Shown here piece by piece: positions 1 to 10,500 of a stretch of DNA of 64,000 nt. Source of the stretch: Endozoicomonas sp. Mp262 (lineage in GTDB: Bacteria > Pseudomonadota > Gammaproteobacteria > Pseudomonadales > Endozoicomonadaceae); NCBI RefSeq assembly GCF_025643335.1, contig NZ_CP092489.1:3420501-3484500 (forward strand), read 5' to 3'. Position 1 is the first letter of the stretch, and each line of letters opens with the position of its first letter. The notes under the pieces were generated by a model that did no database searches, was not told the origin of the DNA, and saw only the letters and a list, made by a program, of their open reading frames with translations. The position numbers and the translations under genes are program-made.

Positions 1-497
1 TTGTCACCAAAATAGACGCCCGACAGTACTGCACCGGCAGTCATAGGCGCTGGGATTCCCAGACCCTGGCCAATACCCATCATGGCAATACCTGCCGTTC
101 CGGCAGCTCCCCAGGATGTCCCTGTAGCCAGTGCAGTCATTGAGCAGATCACCATGGTGGCCAGGAGGAATACGGAAGGGTGAATGGTCATCAGCCCATA
201 ATAAATAATACTGGGTACGATACCGCCGGCGATCCAGGTGCCAACCAGTGCACCTACCGCGATCAGGATCAGTATGGCACCCATCCCCTTAAAAATACCT
301 TCTGAAGCAGCCGCTTCCAGGTCTTTGTATTTATAGCCCAGCTTGATTCCCAGGCCCATTACCAGAAACCAGCCGATGAACAGTGCCAGCTGAATGGGGA
401 GATTCAACTTGGCGGTAAATGAAAAGGCCAGTGCCAGGAAGGTTCCGAGAACAAGGGCAGCTTGTCCCATGGAAGGCAATGAAAGCTTCTGCTCCAT
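1..497 (-). CDS. nhaC: NhaC-family Na+/H+ antiporter, 5' part (cut by window edge)
   Basis: Reading the minus strand from the ATG at 497 gives about 165 residues of a hydrophobic membrane protein that runs off the window start. It contains TALATGTSWGAAGTAGIAMM and GLGIPAPMTAGAVLSGVYFG, conserved stretches of the NhaC/MleN antiporter family, which exchange Na+ for H+ (some members couple malate or lactate) across the inner membrane. Several transmembrane segments are visible (near residues 13-30, 38-52, 74-96 and 102-125). A GGAG lies about nine bases before the ATG and decides this start over an in-frame ATG twelve codons upstream. The substrate cannot be settled from this part alone. The gene is divergent from the orphan at 938 and shares its upstream region. 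Confidence 0.85.
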   Translation of the reverse strand, partial: MEQKLSLPSMGQAALVLGTFLALAFSFTAKLNLPIQLALFIGWFLVMGLGIKLGYKYKDLEAAASEGIFKGMGAILILIAVGALVGTWIAGGIVPSIIYYGLMTIHPSVFLLATMVICSMTALATGTSWGAAGTAGIAMMGIGQGLGIPAPMTAGAVLSGVYFGD

Positions 498-639
498 CCA
501 AACAATCTCCGTACTTCTTGACCATGGCATGTCTTTATCATCGCTGACTTATATACGTCAGTGTCTGTTAGTGTTGCCATGGTTGTTGTGAATAGATGTT
601 AACGCGGACTGTATGCTAATCATTCAGGCTGGCGTTTTT

Positions 640-704
640 TTGATCTAAGTCAGAAAATTGACCGAATCGATAGTCTGAGCAATAAAAATCTGACTTGGAT
701 CATT
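640..704. promoter_or_regulatory. Pair of FNR/ANR-like boxes in the 498-937 spacer
   Basis: The 440-bp AT-rich spacer between nhaC and the orphan at 938 contains TTGATCTAAGTCAG at 640-653 and, inverted, a near copy at 689-703 (CTGACTTGGATCA on the plus strand). The arms GATCTAAGTCAGA and its partner match at 12 of 13 positions. FNR-type regulators bind TTGATnnnnATCAA, so both look like imperfect FNR/ANR sites. Which gene they would control is inference; position favours nhaC. I see nothing else coding in the spacer. Confidence 0.35.
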
Positions 705-937
705 TAAGGCGAATAAAAATTGATTGATTAGTTGCCTGTTATCATTAAATTATGACTTAGTAATAATTTTTATTGTTAATAATAACTGGTTTGGCTTTTA
801 TTTTTGGATGGATTTGCTAAATCAATACTTTTCTATGCTGCTTATATGGTGAGTATTACTTTTAAGGCTGCGGCTGACCGAGAGGGTTGGCGTGATTGCG
901 AAAGGTAAAAATAAAATAGAATAAAGGTGATCATCGG

Positions 938-1786
938 GTGGAACCAGGCCAAAAAACTCAGAATAATAGCCCGCTAGCCCAGCCTCAGCCTAAAACTGAT
1001 AATAAAGCTCAACGCAGAGGGCGTTTGGGGTATAGGCGTGTTCGTTGGTGGAGGTCAGCAGGGCGGTTACAAAAATTAGCCGAGATAGCCGAGCGAATCC
1101 CGTTGCTGGGGAGGATGATCGTACTCACAAGGCAGGTCACCTCCATAAGAAAAAAGGATCCGGATCTTAAGGAGGGGGATTTTTGGGTTGAGGAGGAACT
1201 TCCTGTTGATATCAACAAGCTTCAGGGCATTGTAGAGGATTCGGCCATTGCCCAGCTACCCTATGATCTAAACTGGGATCGTGTCCGGGAGGCTGAAACC
1301 TCGCTCAACAGGAGTTCAGTGAATGCGCCAGGAGGGCAGGGCTTAAGGCTAACCAGGCACCAGCCGGAATCAGGTATTTTTCATATGCTGATGGATATGA
1401 AAAGCAGAGAGGACGCTGAAGTTAAGGATAAATTATTTAAAGGATTGAGGTTATCACCATCGGGTGTGCTGTTTGATGAAACAACGGGATTGTCAGCATT
1501 AATGGTAAGATCCCGGAATGATAATCAGTTGAAGGTTCATAATTTTCTGGTGGAAAATGATCCCGTGAATACCCCTAAAGGCTATAAGTTATTTCATAAG
1601 CAGTTCAAGTTGGGCCTTATTGGTAAGCGAACGATTATTAAAGGGCAGAAGGAAACGGGAAAGAATAGTTTATACGGGCGTCACTCCTGGTCCCATCTAC
1701 ATTATGTTGCGGCAGTGAAAAAGCGTTACAGGCAGTTGCCTGAGCCACAGAAACCGTTTCCAAACCGGCCGTTTGATAAGGAATAG
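938..1786 (+). CDS. Orphan protein, unknown function
   Basis: A 282-residue protein starting at GTG 938, chosen because AAGGTGA lies seven bases upstream. I recognise no known domain. The first 30 residues are polar and Q/P-rich. A basic, aromatic stretch follows (YRRVRWWRSAGRL), then a hydrophobic helix-like segment IPLLGRMIVLTRQV around residues 54-67 and GDFWVEEELP. The C-terminal half is basic and rich in Y, K and R (MVRSRNDNQLKVHNFL, HSWSHLHYVAAVKKRYRQL). There is no signal peptide. The N-terminal layout resembles the protein at 34753-35775 (IPLLGRMI against LPLVERLI, GDFW against GDHW), so the two may belong to one lineage-specific family; this is inference. It is a single gene between nhaC and the recBCD operon. 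Confidence 0.6.
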   Translation: MEPGQKTQNNSPLAQPQPKTDNKAQRRGRLGYRRVRWWRSAGRLQKLAEIAERIPLLGRMIVLTRQVTSIRKKDPDLKEGDFWVEEELPVDINKLQGIVEDSAIAQLPYDLNWDRVREAETSLNRSSVNAPGGQGLRLTRHQPESGIFHMLMDMKSREDAEVKDKLFKGLRLSPSGVLFDETTGLSALMVRSRNDNQLKVHNFLVENDPVNTPKGYKLFHKQFKLGLIGKRTIIKGQKETGKNSLYGRHSWSHLHYVAAVKKRYRQLPEPQKPFPNRPFDKE

Positions 1787-1827
1787 CACCTGATGCCATT
1801 CCTCCTGGTGTCCGATGGACTGTTAAA

Positions 1828-3843
1828 TTAAAGCCGCTCTTTGAGTCCTGATACCCGTTCGGTGGGCATTTTGATGGCCTTTGTTAAAATGGTGCTGCTG
1901 CAAAATAGATCCAGCTTTTTCTTGGCCCGGGTAATGCCGGTATAAACCAGTTCCCTTGTGACCACCGGATTAAACTGTTCTGGAAGCACCATTACTGTAT
2001 GCTCAAATTCTGATCCCTGGCTTTTATGAACGGTCATGGCAAAAACGGTTTCGTGCTCCGGAAGCCTGCTGGGAATCAAGTGCTTAAGAGTGCCATCGGG
2101 AAGTTCAAAAACAACCCTGAGTCGTCCGTCAGAATCTTTAAGGGTAATACCAATGTCGCCGTTAAATAAACCGAGGGCATAGTCATTACGACTGATAAGT
2201 ACAGGCCGGCCCGGATACCAGATACCCTCCGCATCAACCAACTGGTGATAGGCCAGTGCTGAACGAATGGCCTGGTTTAGGCCGACTACGCCATACCGTC
2301 CTTCCCTCAAGGCGCAGAGCAGCTGGAAGCGATTAAAGGCTTTCAGAATGTTCCTATCCTGCTCACCGGCCTGAATCAGGGATAAGTACTGTTGATAGCC
2401 TCTAACACAGAGATTGATAAGGTGCGGGTAACCTGTTTTGTCATTATCCATGGGATGCAGGGTGATATCTGAAAAGCCCCGGGACAGGGTTCGTTTCAGG
2501 TCAGTCAGGTTACCGGTATTGACGGCATTAGCCAAACTACCAATACCTGACCGTGCGTCAAAGCGATAACTTTTTTGTAGCAGGCAGAGGCTATTATGAA
2601 TAGCTTTTCCATCCTGCTGACTGTGCTCTGACAGATCAAACCCTGTCAGTTGCTCCAGAACCCGGGTTTGATCAGGGGAGTATCCCCCTCCGGCGGCAGC
2701 GCAAATATCACCCAGTACACTCCCGGCCTCCACGGATGCCAACTGATCTCTATCGCCTATTAAAATTAAACGTGCATGGCTTGGTAATGCTTCAAGCAGA
2801 CGGCTCATAAGTGGCAAGTCGATCATCGAAGCTTCATCTATAACAAGAATATCCAAATGCAGGGGATTATTCCGGTTATGCTTAAAGCCCGGACGCCCTG
2901 GCAGAACACCCAGCAGGCGATGAAGCGTACCGGCCTCCGCAGGAATGGTATTTTTTACCTCTGCCGTACAGTCCAGTTGCAGGCGGGCACTGCCAATAGA
3001 CTCCGTGAGCCGTGCGGCAGCCTTGCCGGTAGGGGCAACCAGCTTAATGATGGGGGTACTGTCTTTGGCTTGGCTCAGCTCCACTAACAGGGCGAGTAGC
3101 CGGGTGACGGTTGTGGTTTTGCCTGTACCGGGACCACCGCTGATTACCGAGAAGTTTCGGGTTGTGGCAAGGGCGGCAGAGATCTTTTGCCAGTTGAGGC
3201 AGCAGTGGCCGGGAATGTGTTTATCCAGTGCCTTCAGGTCTGAGCCACTATTGGCAACGCTGATGCAGTTAACAACAGACTCCCAGTTGATGACGCTGAC
3301 TTTTGTGTCTTCAATATCAAGCCATTTTATCAATGCCTGTTGAATGGCTTCGGAATTTTGCAGGGATTGGCACTGGCCTAAAATAAAGTGGTAATCCCTT
3401 CGAAACAGTCGATCAAGTATCAGGCTGGCGGCTGGTATTTCGACCTTGATACTATTGCGGCTGTTAAGGTAGTGGGCCACTTGGGTTTCGTATTGCCAGT
3501 AGCGATAAAGATAGAGGCGCTGATTGTCAATCACCAGCGGGGTTGGCTGGCTACCCTCTCCCACCTCGGGTAACTGCTGCAAATAGTCTGACCACTGGGG
3601 TATATCAACATCAATATTTGCTGCCAGCTGAAGGCTAAGGTCTTTATTGAGTCCAAATAAACGATCATGACTGATTTGTTTCAGGGACAGGCAGACATTT
3701 CCCAGTCCCAGTTGATGGCTCACCAGGGCGCTGGCCAGGGTCAGGACTTTATCGTTGTTCAAGCTATTGATAAAACGGGCAAACTGGTAATCCAGTGGGC
3801 GAATCTGGCGGTCATGGGCCAGCTGTTTCAAAAGCTCAAGCAT
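1828..3843 (-). CDS. recD: Exodeoxyribonuclease V subunit alpha (RecD)
   Basis: 671 residues, somewhat longer than the 608 of E. coli RecD. RecD is the 5'-3' helicase motor of RecBCD, which processes double-strand breaks. Superfamily 1B helicase motifs are visible: Walker A GGPGTGKTTT near residue 236, Walker B region VIDEASMIDLPLMSRLL, motif III GDRDQLASVEAGSVLGD, and the C-terminal motifs FAMTVHKSQGSEFEH and YTGITRAKKKLDLF. The N-terminus (LLKQLAHDRQIRPLDYQFAR) matches the RecB-binding region of RecD. Its start overlaps the end of recB by 16 bases, so translation is probably coupled. It is the last gene of the recC-recB-recD operon. Confidence 0.96.
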   Translation of the reverse strand: MLELLKQLAHDRQIRPLDYQFARFINSLNNDKVLTLASALVSHQLGLGNVCLSLKQISHDRLFGLNKDLSLQLAANIDVDIPQWSDYLQQLPEVGEGSQPTPLVIDNQRLYLYRYWQYETQVAHYLNSRNSIKVEIPAASLILDRLFRRDYHFILGQCQSLQNSEAIQQALIKWLDIEDTKVSVINWESVVNCISVANSGSDLKALDKHIPGHCCLNWQKISAALATTRNFSVISGGPGTGKTTTVTRLLALLVELSQAKDSTPIIKLVAPTGKAAARLTESIGSARLQLDCTAEVKNTIPAEAGTLHRLLGVLPGRPGFKHNRNNPLHLDILVIDEASMIDLPLMSRLLEALPSHARLILIGDRDQLASVEAGSVLGDICAAAGGGYSPDQTRVLEQLTGFDLSEHSQQDGKAIHNSLCLLQKSYRFDARSGIGSLANAVNTGNLTDLKRTLSRGFSDITLHPMDNDKTGYPHLINLCVRGYQQYLSLIQAGEQDRNILKAFNRFQLLCALREGRYGVVGLNQAIRSALAYHQLVDAEGIWYPGRPVLISRNDYALGLFNGDIGITLKDSDGRLRVVFELPDGTLKHLIPSRLPEHETVFAMTVHKSQGSEFEHTVMVLPEQFNPVVTRELVYTGITRAKKKLDLFCSSTILTKAIKMPTERVSGLKERL

Positions 3844-6800
3844 GCCTGTACTCCTGCAAACTGTTGATCTAATGTGCCTGAAAACAGGGCATCCAGCTTT
3901 TCAATAAACTGTTTGTGAGGTCGGTGTTGATAAATGCCATGGCGTTCGGGGTCATCGGTGCGGACACCCCGAAGAAACAGATAAAAGACACCGCCAAAAT
4001 GGTTGTCATAGTGGTAATCAGGCAACCGCTGTTTCAAGAGTCGGTGCAGAGCCAGAGAGTAGAGCTGGTATTGCAGGTCATAGCGATGGTCAATCATGGC
4101 CTGTGCCATATGGGTCTGGGAGTAGTCGTCAGTGCAGTCGCCCAGCCAGTTAGACTTGTAATCCAGTACATACCACTTGCCCTGGTACTCAAAAGTCAGG
4201 TCGATAAAGCCTTTCAGCATGCCCTTAACCTGCTGGAAATCCAGTTTACATGCCTGGGCGCTTAAGGGATCGTGTTGGGTCATCAGCTGGTTCAGGGCAC
4301 TGGCCTGTAGCTGGTGGATGGGCAGAAAGAACTCCATTTCCACTTTACGGTGATGTTCCGGAATATCAGCCAGCTTCATATTTATTCCATCAAGGGATGA
4401 TTGCAGGCAATTTTCCAGCATCGTCACCAGGACGGGGCTCCAGTGTTCCTCAAATCCCTCTTTTAACAGCATTTCCTGAACCTGGGTATCCAGTTTGTCC
4501 TTATCGGTTTCACTGAAATCCACTGTTTCAAACAGTGTGTGAAGAAAGGTGCCGGGTCGGGCGCCTTTAGGGAAATTAAACAGATTCAGTTTATCACCCT
4601 GACTTAAGGGAGCTGCCTGGCTTGACTGAGGCTCCAGATACACCTCCATATCATGGCCTGCCGCCTCCTGGCTGGCATCAGGGTCCACAGTTTCTGATGG
4701 AAGCACGGTGATTTCCGGGTGTGAATGGGCGGTGGCATGTTTAGAAAGGGCCGAATAACTGGTAACCCACCAATCTTTTTCAATATGGCCTGTAAACGCC
4801 CTGGCCTGAAGGTTGGGCTGCTGATCCCCTGAGGGTTGATATCTTGGCAGTGGGGTGGCTGGCGGAGTACTGATGGCAAAAGCCGGGTTGCCTTCAGTGA
4901 GTTGTTCGAGAATGGTGCCTAAATCGGAGGCTTCAATTTCCTGACCGTTTGCCAGCAACCGGCCCAGTGCTGACCGATGAAGGTCGGTGGGGTTGTTTCT
5001 GCCACCGGCCTTGACGGGAGCCAAGCCGATATAGCAGGTGTGTACGGAACGGGTGAGAGCAACATATAAAAGACGAAGGTCTTCTGCCAGGCGTTCTTTT
5101 TCCGCATATTCCCTAGCCTGGTCAGGAGAAGAAAGGTCAAGAATAGCCTGGCGGCTTTTCTCATCGTGATAGAGCGGTTGTCTTTCTTTCTGCCATAAGC
5201 AGGGAAAGGGCAAGAAAACCACATTGTATTCCAGCCCTTTGGACTTATGGATAGTGACGATTTTTACCAGGTTTCTTTCACTTTCCAAATGAAGTTGCTG
5301 TTCGGCCGCATCTTTATTGGGTGACTCAATGGCTTCGGTAAACCAGCGTAACAGCCCATGCTGGCTTTCCTGTTCAAGAGCTGCTGCGGCCAGCAGCTCA
5401 CCCAAATGAAGCAGGTCGGTGAGGCGACGCTCACCCAATTCATCGGCCAGCAGGTTCTCGGCAACTTTCCGCTGGTGGATCAGCCTTCGTAGCATGGGCA
5501 GAACACCACGTTCCATCCAGAGTTGCTGATAGCCCGTGAATTCTTCTACAGTATGTTCCCAGACCTGCTCGTCATGGTTGAGCCGGTCAAGACTGGCTGC
5601 ATCCAGTGCCAGTAGTGGCGTAGCCAGGGCAGCCCTGAGGGCTCTTTCATCGGTTGGCATCAGGCAGGCCAATAATAGCCTTTGAATATCCACGGCTTCC
5701 TGGCAGGCAAAGACGGAGTCACTGTTACTCATATAAACACTGGCAATACCCTGTTGCGCCAGGCTTTCGCGGATACGCTGGCCTTCTGCTTTTTTGCGTA
5801 CCAGTACAGCAATATCACCCGCTTGCAGCGGACGGCTGTGTCCGTCTTCCATGATGAGGCAGTTATTATGATTGGCTAACGTCAGTAATCGGTTAATTTC
5901 CGTTGCTGTGGCCAGGCTCATGGTATCCTGGTATTCCGTATTGCCCACCACATCATCTCTGTCCATGAACCAGAGTTGTCCGGCGGGTAAAGGCTGACCA
6001 TTAATTAACAGGGATTTATGCTGTCCCTTTTCTGAGGCAGCAACGGGATGAAAGGGAATATCATCTTCATAGATAAAGGGTGCTTTCGCTTGCTGGAAGA
6101 TGCGGTTAACCGCTGCAATCATGACACTGGAGGAACGCCAGTTGGTGTCCAGGGTATAGTGAGCGTTAACCTGTTCACGGGCGGCCATATAGGTGAATAT
6201 ATCGGCACCCCGAAAAGCATAGATGGCCTGTTTGGGGTCACCGATCATAAACAGGCCGGCTTTGGTGTCCTGGCTATGGCCATTTTTGTTTTGGCTATCA
6301 ATATAAATGGTTTTAAAAATGGTGTACTGCAGGGGATCGGTATCCTGAAACTCATCAATCATTGCCACGGGAAACTGCTTTAAAATGGCCTCGGCTAGCA
6401 GTCGATCCGGATCATTTTCAAGGGCAGTGGCCAGATTATTCAGTAAATCGTCAAAGGAGAATACATGGCGGGCCGCTTTCAGCTGGGCTCGCTGCTGCTG
6501 GATGCTAATCAGGGCGTTGTTAAGGACTAAGCCCTTAAATGCCTCTTTGACCGTGGCAGGGTTATTCAGCAGTTCATCAATTTTTGCGAAGACCGGATGG
6601 TCAGGCAGGGTTCCCGACTTTGTCAGGGCTTTCTTCAGGCTGGCAGTACCATAGATCTCCCAGCTTTCTGTTGATTTATCATTGAGACTGGGAACCAGTT
6701 CGCTACCCCGAACAAAGGCCTCCATTTTTTCAAGCCGGGTAACAGGCTTGCTGTTGCCTTTCAGGCCTGCTGCCTTAAGTTGTTTGTGAATGTCTTCCAT

Positions 6801-7541
6801 GTTTTCCAGCCATAGTTTTTTAACAGCGAGGGCTGGCTCTATATAGTGTTTATAAAATGACGTGATGGAGTCTGGCAGGGTGCTGGCATTGACCTGTAGG
6901 TTTGGTTTATTCAGCCAGGGGCGAACCGCCGCCAGAAGTTTCCCCGGGGAAGGCCACAATTTTCTTGCCAGGGCAATCAGGGGTTTATCCAGGGGATAGA
7001 GGGTGCGTCGCCAGAAATCCGCGGCACTGATTTCCAGTAACATGTTTTCGTCGGAAACCAGCTCGCTGGAGAACAGGGTACCACTTTCAAAGGCATGCTG
7101 TTTCAGCATACGCTGGCAAAAACCATGGATGGTAAAAATGGCAGCTTCATCCATCTGGCGTTCAGCAGCCAGCAGGAGTTCAATACGCTCAGGGTGACGG
7201 TCCAGATCGTTAATCAGGTCCTGGATAAAGGGGTCATCACTTTTTCCTTCGATAAACGCCATGCGGGTATCGTGTATTCGTGCCCGGATGCGATCCCTTA
7301 ACTCACCAGTGGCGGCTTCGGTGAAGGTTACTACCAGAATCTGGTCAACGCCCAGTGCCCGGGAGTGGCCGCTGGCCTCTCCCTGCTTATGGGTTTCACC
7401 GTGACCCAGTACCAGCCTTAAATAGAGATTGGCAATGGTATAGGTTTTCCCTGTGCCCGCGCTGGCTTCTATAAGGCGAATGCCGTGTAGGGGAAAGTTG
7501 CGGGCATTGAGCGGGGAGACAGAACCTGTTGTATTATTCAT
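3828..7541 (-). CDS. recB: Exodeoxyribonuclease V subunit beta (RecB)
   Basis: 1237 residues, usual RecB length. It is the 3'-5' helicase and the only nuclease of RecBCD, and loads RecA at Chi. Walker A is ASAGTGKTYTI with the lysine at residue 32, Walker B is AMIDEFQDTDPLQY near 395, and later UvrD-like motifs include VKIVTIHKSKGLEYNVVFLP and RLLYVALTRSVHTC. The C-terminal PD-(D/E)xK nuclease motif LDYKSNWLG is intact near residue 1126. The ATG shares one base with the TAA of recC (TAATG), a translational coupling arrangement. Unlike E. coli, no ptrA lies between recC and recB. Confidence 0.97.
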   Translation of the reverse strand: MNNTTGSVSPLNARNFPLHGIRLIEASAGTGKTYTIANLYLRLVLGHGETHKQGEASGHSRALGVDQILVVTFTEAATGELRDRIRARIHDTRMAFIEGKSDDPFIQDLINDLDRHPERIELLLAAERQMDEAAIFTIHGFCQRMLKQHAFESGTLFSSELVSDENMLLEISAADFWRRTLYPLDKPLIALARKLWPSPGKLLAAVRPWLNKPNLQVNASTLPDSITSFYKHYIEPALAVKKLWLENMEDIHKQLKAAGLKGNSKPVTRLEKMEAFVRGSELVPSLNDKSTESWEIYGTASLKKALTKSGTLPDHPVFAKIDELLNNPATVKEAFKGLVLNNALISIQQQRAQLKAARHVFSFDDLLNNLATALENDPDRLLAEAILKQFPVAMIDEFQDTDPLQYTIFKTIYIDSQNKNGHSQDTKAGLFMIGDPKQAIYAFRGADIFTYMAAREQVNAHYTLDTNWRSSSVMIAAVNRIFQQAKAPFIYEDDIPFHPVAASEKGQHKSLLINGQPLPAGQLWFMDRDDVVGNTEYQDTMSLATATEINRLLTLANHNNCLIMEDGHSRPLQAGDIAVLVRKKAEGQRIRESLAQQGIASVYMSNSDSVFACQEAVDIQRLLLACLMPTDERALRAALATPLLALDAASLDRLNHDEQVWEHTVEEFTGYQQLWMERGVLPMLRRLIHQRKVAENLLADELGERRLTDLLHLGELLAAAALEQESQHGLLRWFTEAIESPNKDAAEQQLHLESERNLVKIVTIHKSKGLEYNVVFLPFPCLWQKERQPLYHDEKSRQAILDLSSPDQAREYAEKERLAEDLRLLYVALTRSVHTCYIGLAPVKAGGRNNPTDLHRSALGRLLANGQEIEASDLGTILEQLTEGNPAFAISTPPATPLPRYQPSGDQQPNLQARAFTGHIEKDWWVTSYSALSKHATAHSHPEITVLPSETVDPDASQEAAGHDMEVYLEPQSSQAAPLSQGDKLNLFNFPKGARPGTFLHTLFETVDFSETDKDKLDTQVQEMLLKEGFEEHWSPVLVTMLENCLQSSLDGINMKLADIPEHHRKVEMEFFLPIHQLQASALNQLMTQHDPLSAQACKLDFQQVKGMLKGFIDLTFEYQGKWYVLDYKSNWLGDCTDDYSQTHMAQAMIDHRYDLQYQLYSLALHRLLKQRLPDYHYDNHFGGVFYLFLRGVRTDDPERHGIYQHRPHKQFIEKLDALFSGTLDQQFAGVQACLSF

Positions 7542-10500
7542 TATTGCCCCTCTACCTGGTGCTGTAGGGCGGGAAATAGCACTTCCCTGGCCAGAGTCGT
7601 CATTTCAGAAAAACTGTCCTCAAAGCTTGGATAGATGCGGGCAATATAAGGGTCTGAACCTTCAGCAAACGAACCTTTGCTGTATTGATTGCCTTCAAAA
7701 CACAAGCGAGCTTTGTCCTTGGCCTTATCAGGATCGCTCTGATCCAGCCAGGCCATCGCCGTTTCTGTAAACAAGGGTAAGGGGTGCTGTAATCCTTCCT
7801 TATAAACAGTAATGACCTTTTCAAGGTATTGGCCTGCCTGTTTTGTGGACAGATTTTCGAAGATAATTTGCTGGTACTCCTCCTTCTTCTGTTGGAGGCC
7901 AACTATGCGGGTAACACCTTGCTGGCCCATTGAGCAGTAACAAAGGTGTTCAATCCAGCCCAGCAGAATATCCCTGGCTTTAATGGAAGCCGGGCGATAG
8001 CGAATGAGTCCCCCTTCAAAATGCCCACTTAACCAGCCTGAAATCTCCATACCCGCCAAGGTGATAGTAACGTCGATATCCTGCTTCGGTGTTGATAGTA
8101 AAGGAGTGAGAAAGGCGGCAATACAGGTCGTGGCCTTGACCTGTTCATCCAGCAAGAGCTCTCCAAAAGCCCCATAGGGGAGGGCTCCCCTGGCACTTTG
8201 GTGCTTTAGCACCGTATTCGGGCTGTCACCACGGATAAGCGTATCGAGTAACTCTTGCTTTAGGTGGTAACGCTCCAGAGTATCCAGCTCGAAAGGCTCA
8301 TTTTCCTCCAGCGCCTGCTCATCCTGGTCAAAGAATACCTTGAGCCGGGTGTTACAGAAATGTTTGCACGGGCTGCGATAGAAACGTAGCAGTTCGCTTA
8401 ACTCCAGTTCGTTAGCCGTTTCCATCACCTGCAAAGGTCGGCCCATAAAAGCTGCTGGTTTTTCACCCTGATGGTTGGCGGCAGGCAGCCATTCTCGGGC
8501 ATAACTGAATACCTTGCCATTGTGATCCTGATTTTCAGGTGGAAATGATCGGGGGCTGAATGCCTGTAGCGAGTGTTCCCTGACAAGATGATCCTTTAGT
8601 GTTTTTCCTGCTATTTCAAAGCCCTGTTCGCAATAGTTAATGAGTTCTGTTACCAGAACGGAGGGCGCCCGTAGGGAGTTGTCCAGAATGCTGCGCCCGG
8701 CATAGCTGATATAGAATCGGTCCTGTGCCGAGAGCAAGGCTTCCAGAAACAGGTAACGGTCATCCTCCCGGCGAGAGCGGTCGCCCCGGCGACTGTGCTT
8801 GGCGATAAGGTCAAACCCTGCCGGTGCGATGCTTCTCGGGTAAGCACCATCATTCATGCCCAGCAGGCAGACCACTTTGAAGGGAATGGAACGCATGGGC
8901 ATGAGTGTGCAGAAATTAAGCTTTCCTGCGAGAAAGCGCTGGCTGCTTCGTTCATTGCTAATGCGTTCATTCAGATAGCTAACCAGAATAGCTTTTGATA
9001 GAGGTTCCCGATGGTCAGCATCCTGAAGTTGTTCATGAAGGTGGTCAAGGGCATCCCGTACGGATTTCAGTGCATACTCGTCCGATTCATCCGGGGTAAA
9101 AAACTGTTCCAGTAGCTGGTTGATATAGCGTATCCACTCATCAATTTGGCGTTCTGTATCCAGTGTTTCCGATAACCATTGGATTTGCTCAATAAAATCA
9201 GCCAGCTGACCGCTCAAACTGGCGTTAATACCCTGGACGGAATCAAAGGGCAGAATATGGCTATGAATACCACTCTCTTCAGGCATGGCATAGCCCAGCA
9301 GCATCCGTCGCAGGCCAAATGCCCAGGTGTTCACGGGCATGGAGGGTAATTCAAAATGCTGTTGCTGTTTTTGGTCCAACCCCCAGCGGACACCCACCTC
9401 ATGGACCCAGCCCCGGAGGGTTTCCAGGCCATTCTGGTCAATATCAAACCGTCGCTGTAATGCGGGAATTTCCAGCAGTTCAAGCAGTTCCGGAGCAGAG
9501 CATCGGCTGTTGTTGAGTTCCAGGAGCTTAAGAATGCCCAGTAACACGGGGTGCTCATTACGGGCACTGCGATCGGAAATAGAATAGGGAATGTAGCGGC
9601 GGTCATGCTTGTCCAGGCTGCCAAATACCGCCTGAATCCAGGGCGTGTAGGTGTCCACATCGGGGAGCATCACTACGATATCTTTGGGGGACAGTGCCGG
9701 GTTATGGTCAAACAGATCCAGTAAATGATCATGCAGGACTTCCACCTCCCTTAGTCCTGAATGACAGCTGTGAATCTCTATGGAGCAGTCTGTTCCTGGT
9801 ATCGGTTTTTTTGAGTCTTGGCTGGAGCTGTCAATCAGCTCCAGTATATCTTCCTGGATTTGTTGGAGGAGTGTACCGGGGTTGATATCAACAAAGGCGT
9901 CAATATCCCCGGCTTCCATTTCATGGATTTGATAGAGATAGTCCCGTCCTAACTTGCCCATGGAGGCCAGTAGTGGATTACTGGTTTCCTGACTATCAGG
10001 TTGCGATTTGATAAACGATGTTTGACGTTCTTGCCCGGTAATATCTCCTGCTATATGCAGTGAAAAATTTCGTGATTTAAGTTTTGCCAGGTATTTCGGG
10101 TCTTTGATATCGCCCCAGAAATAGCGGCAGGGGTTAGTGACCATCAGGTGAATGTCGGTTTGCTGTCCCAGAGCCTGTAAGGATTCCACAAAGTGGGGGG
10201 GCAGGGCGGAAATACCAAAAACAAAGAGCCGTTCGGGAAGTTTGTCTTTGAATGTCCCTTCCGTCATTAATTGATTAAACTGTTCATGCATATTGGCCCG
10301 GTGCCAGTGGGACTGCCCCATATCGCTGGTTTTTTTTACCAGGGCACGCCACAGTTCAGGTTGCCAGGGGTGATTCGCCGTGATGTCGGAAATATTATCA
10401 TGGGCCTCCCAGCGCAAGATCCAGTCAGGCCGGTAGACCAGGTACTGGTCAAAAATGTCGGCTATTTTCCCTGCCAGCTGGTAGCTTTTTAAGTGGCCCT

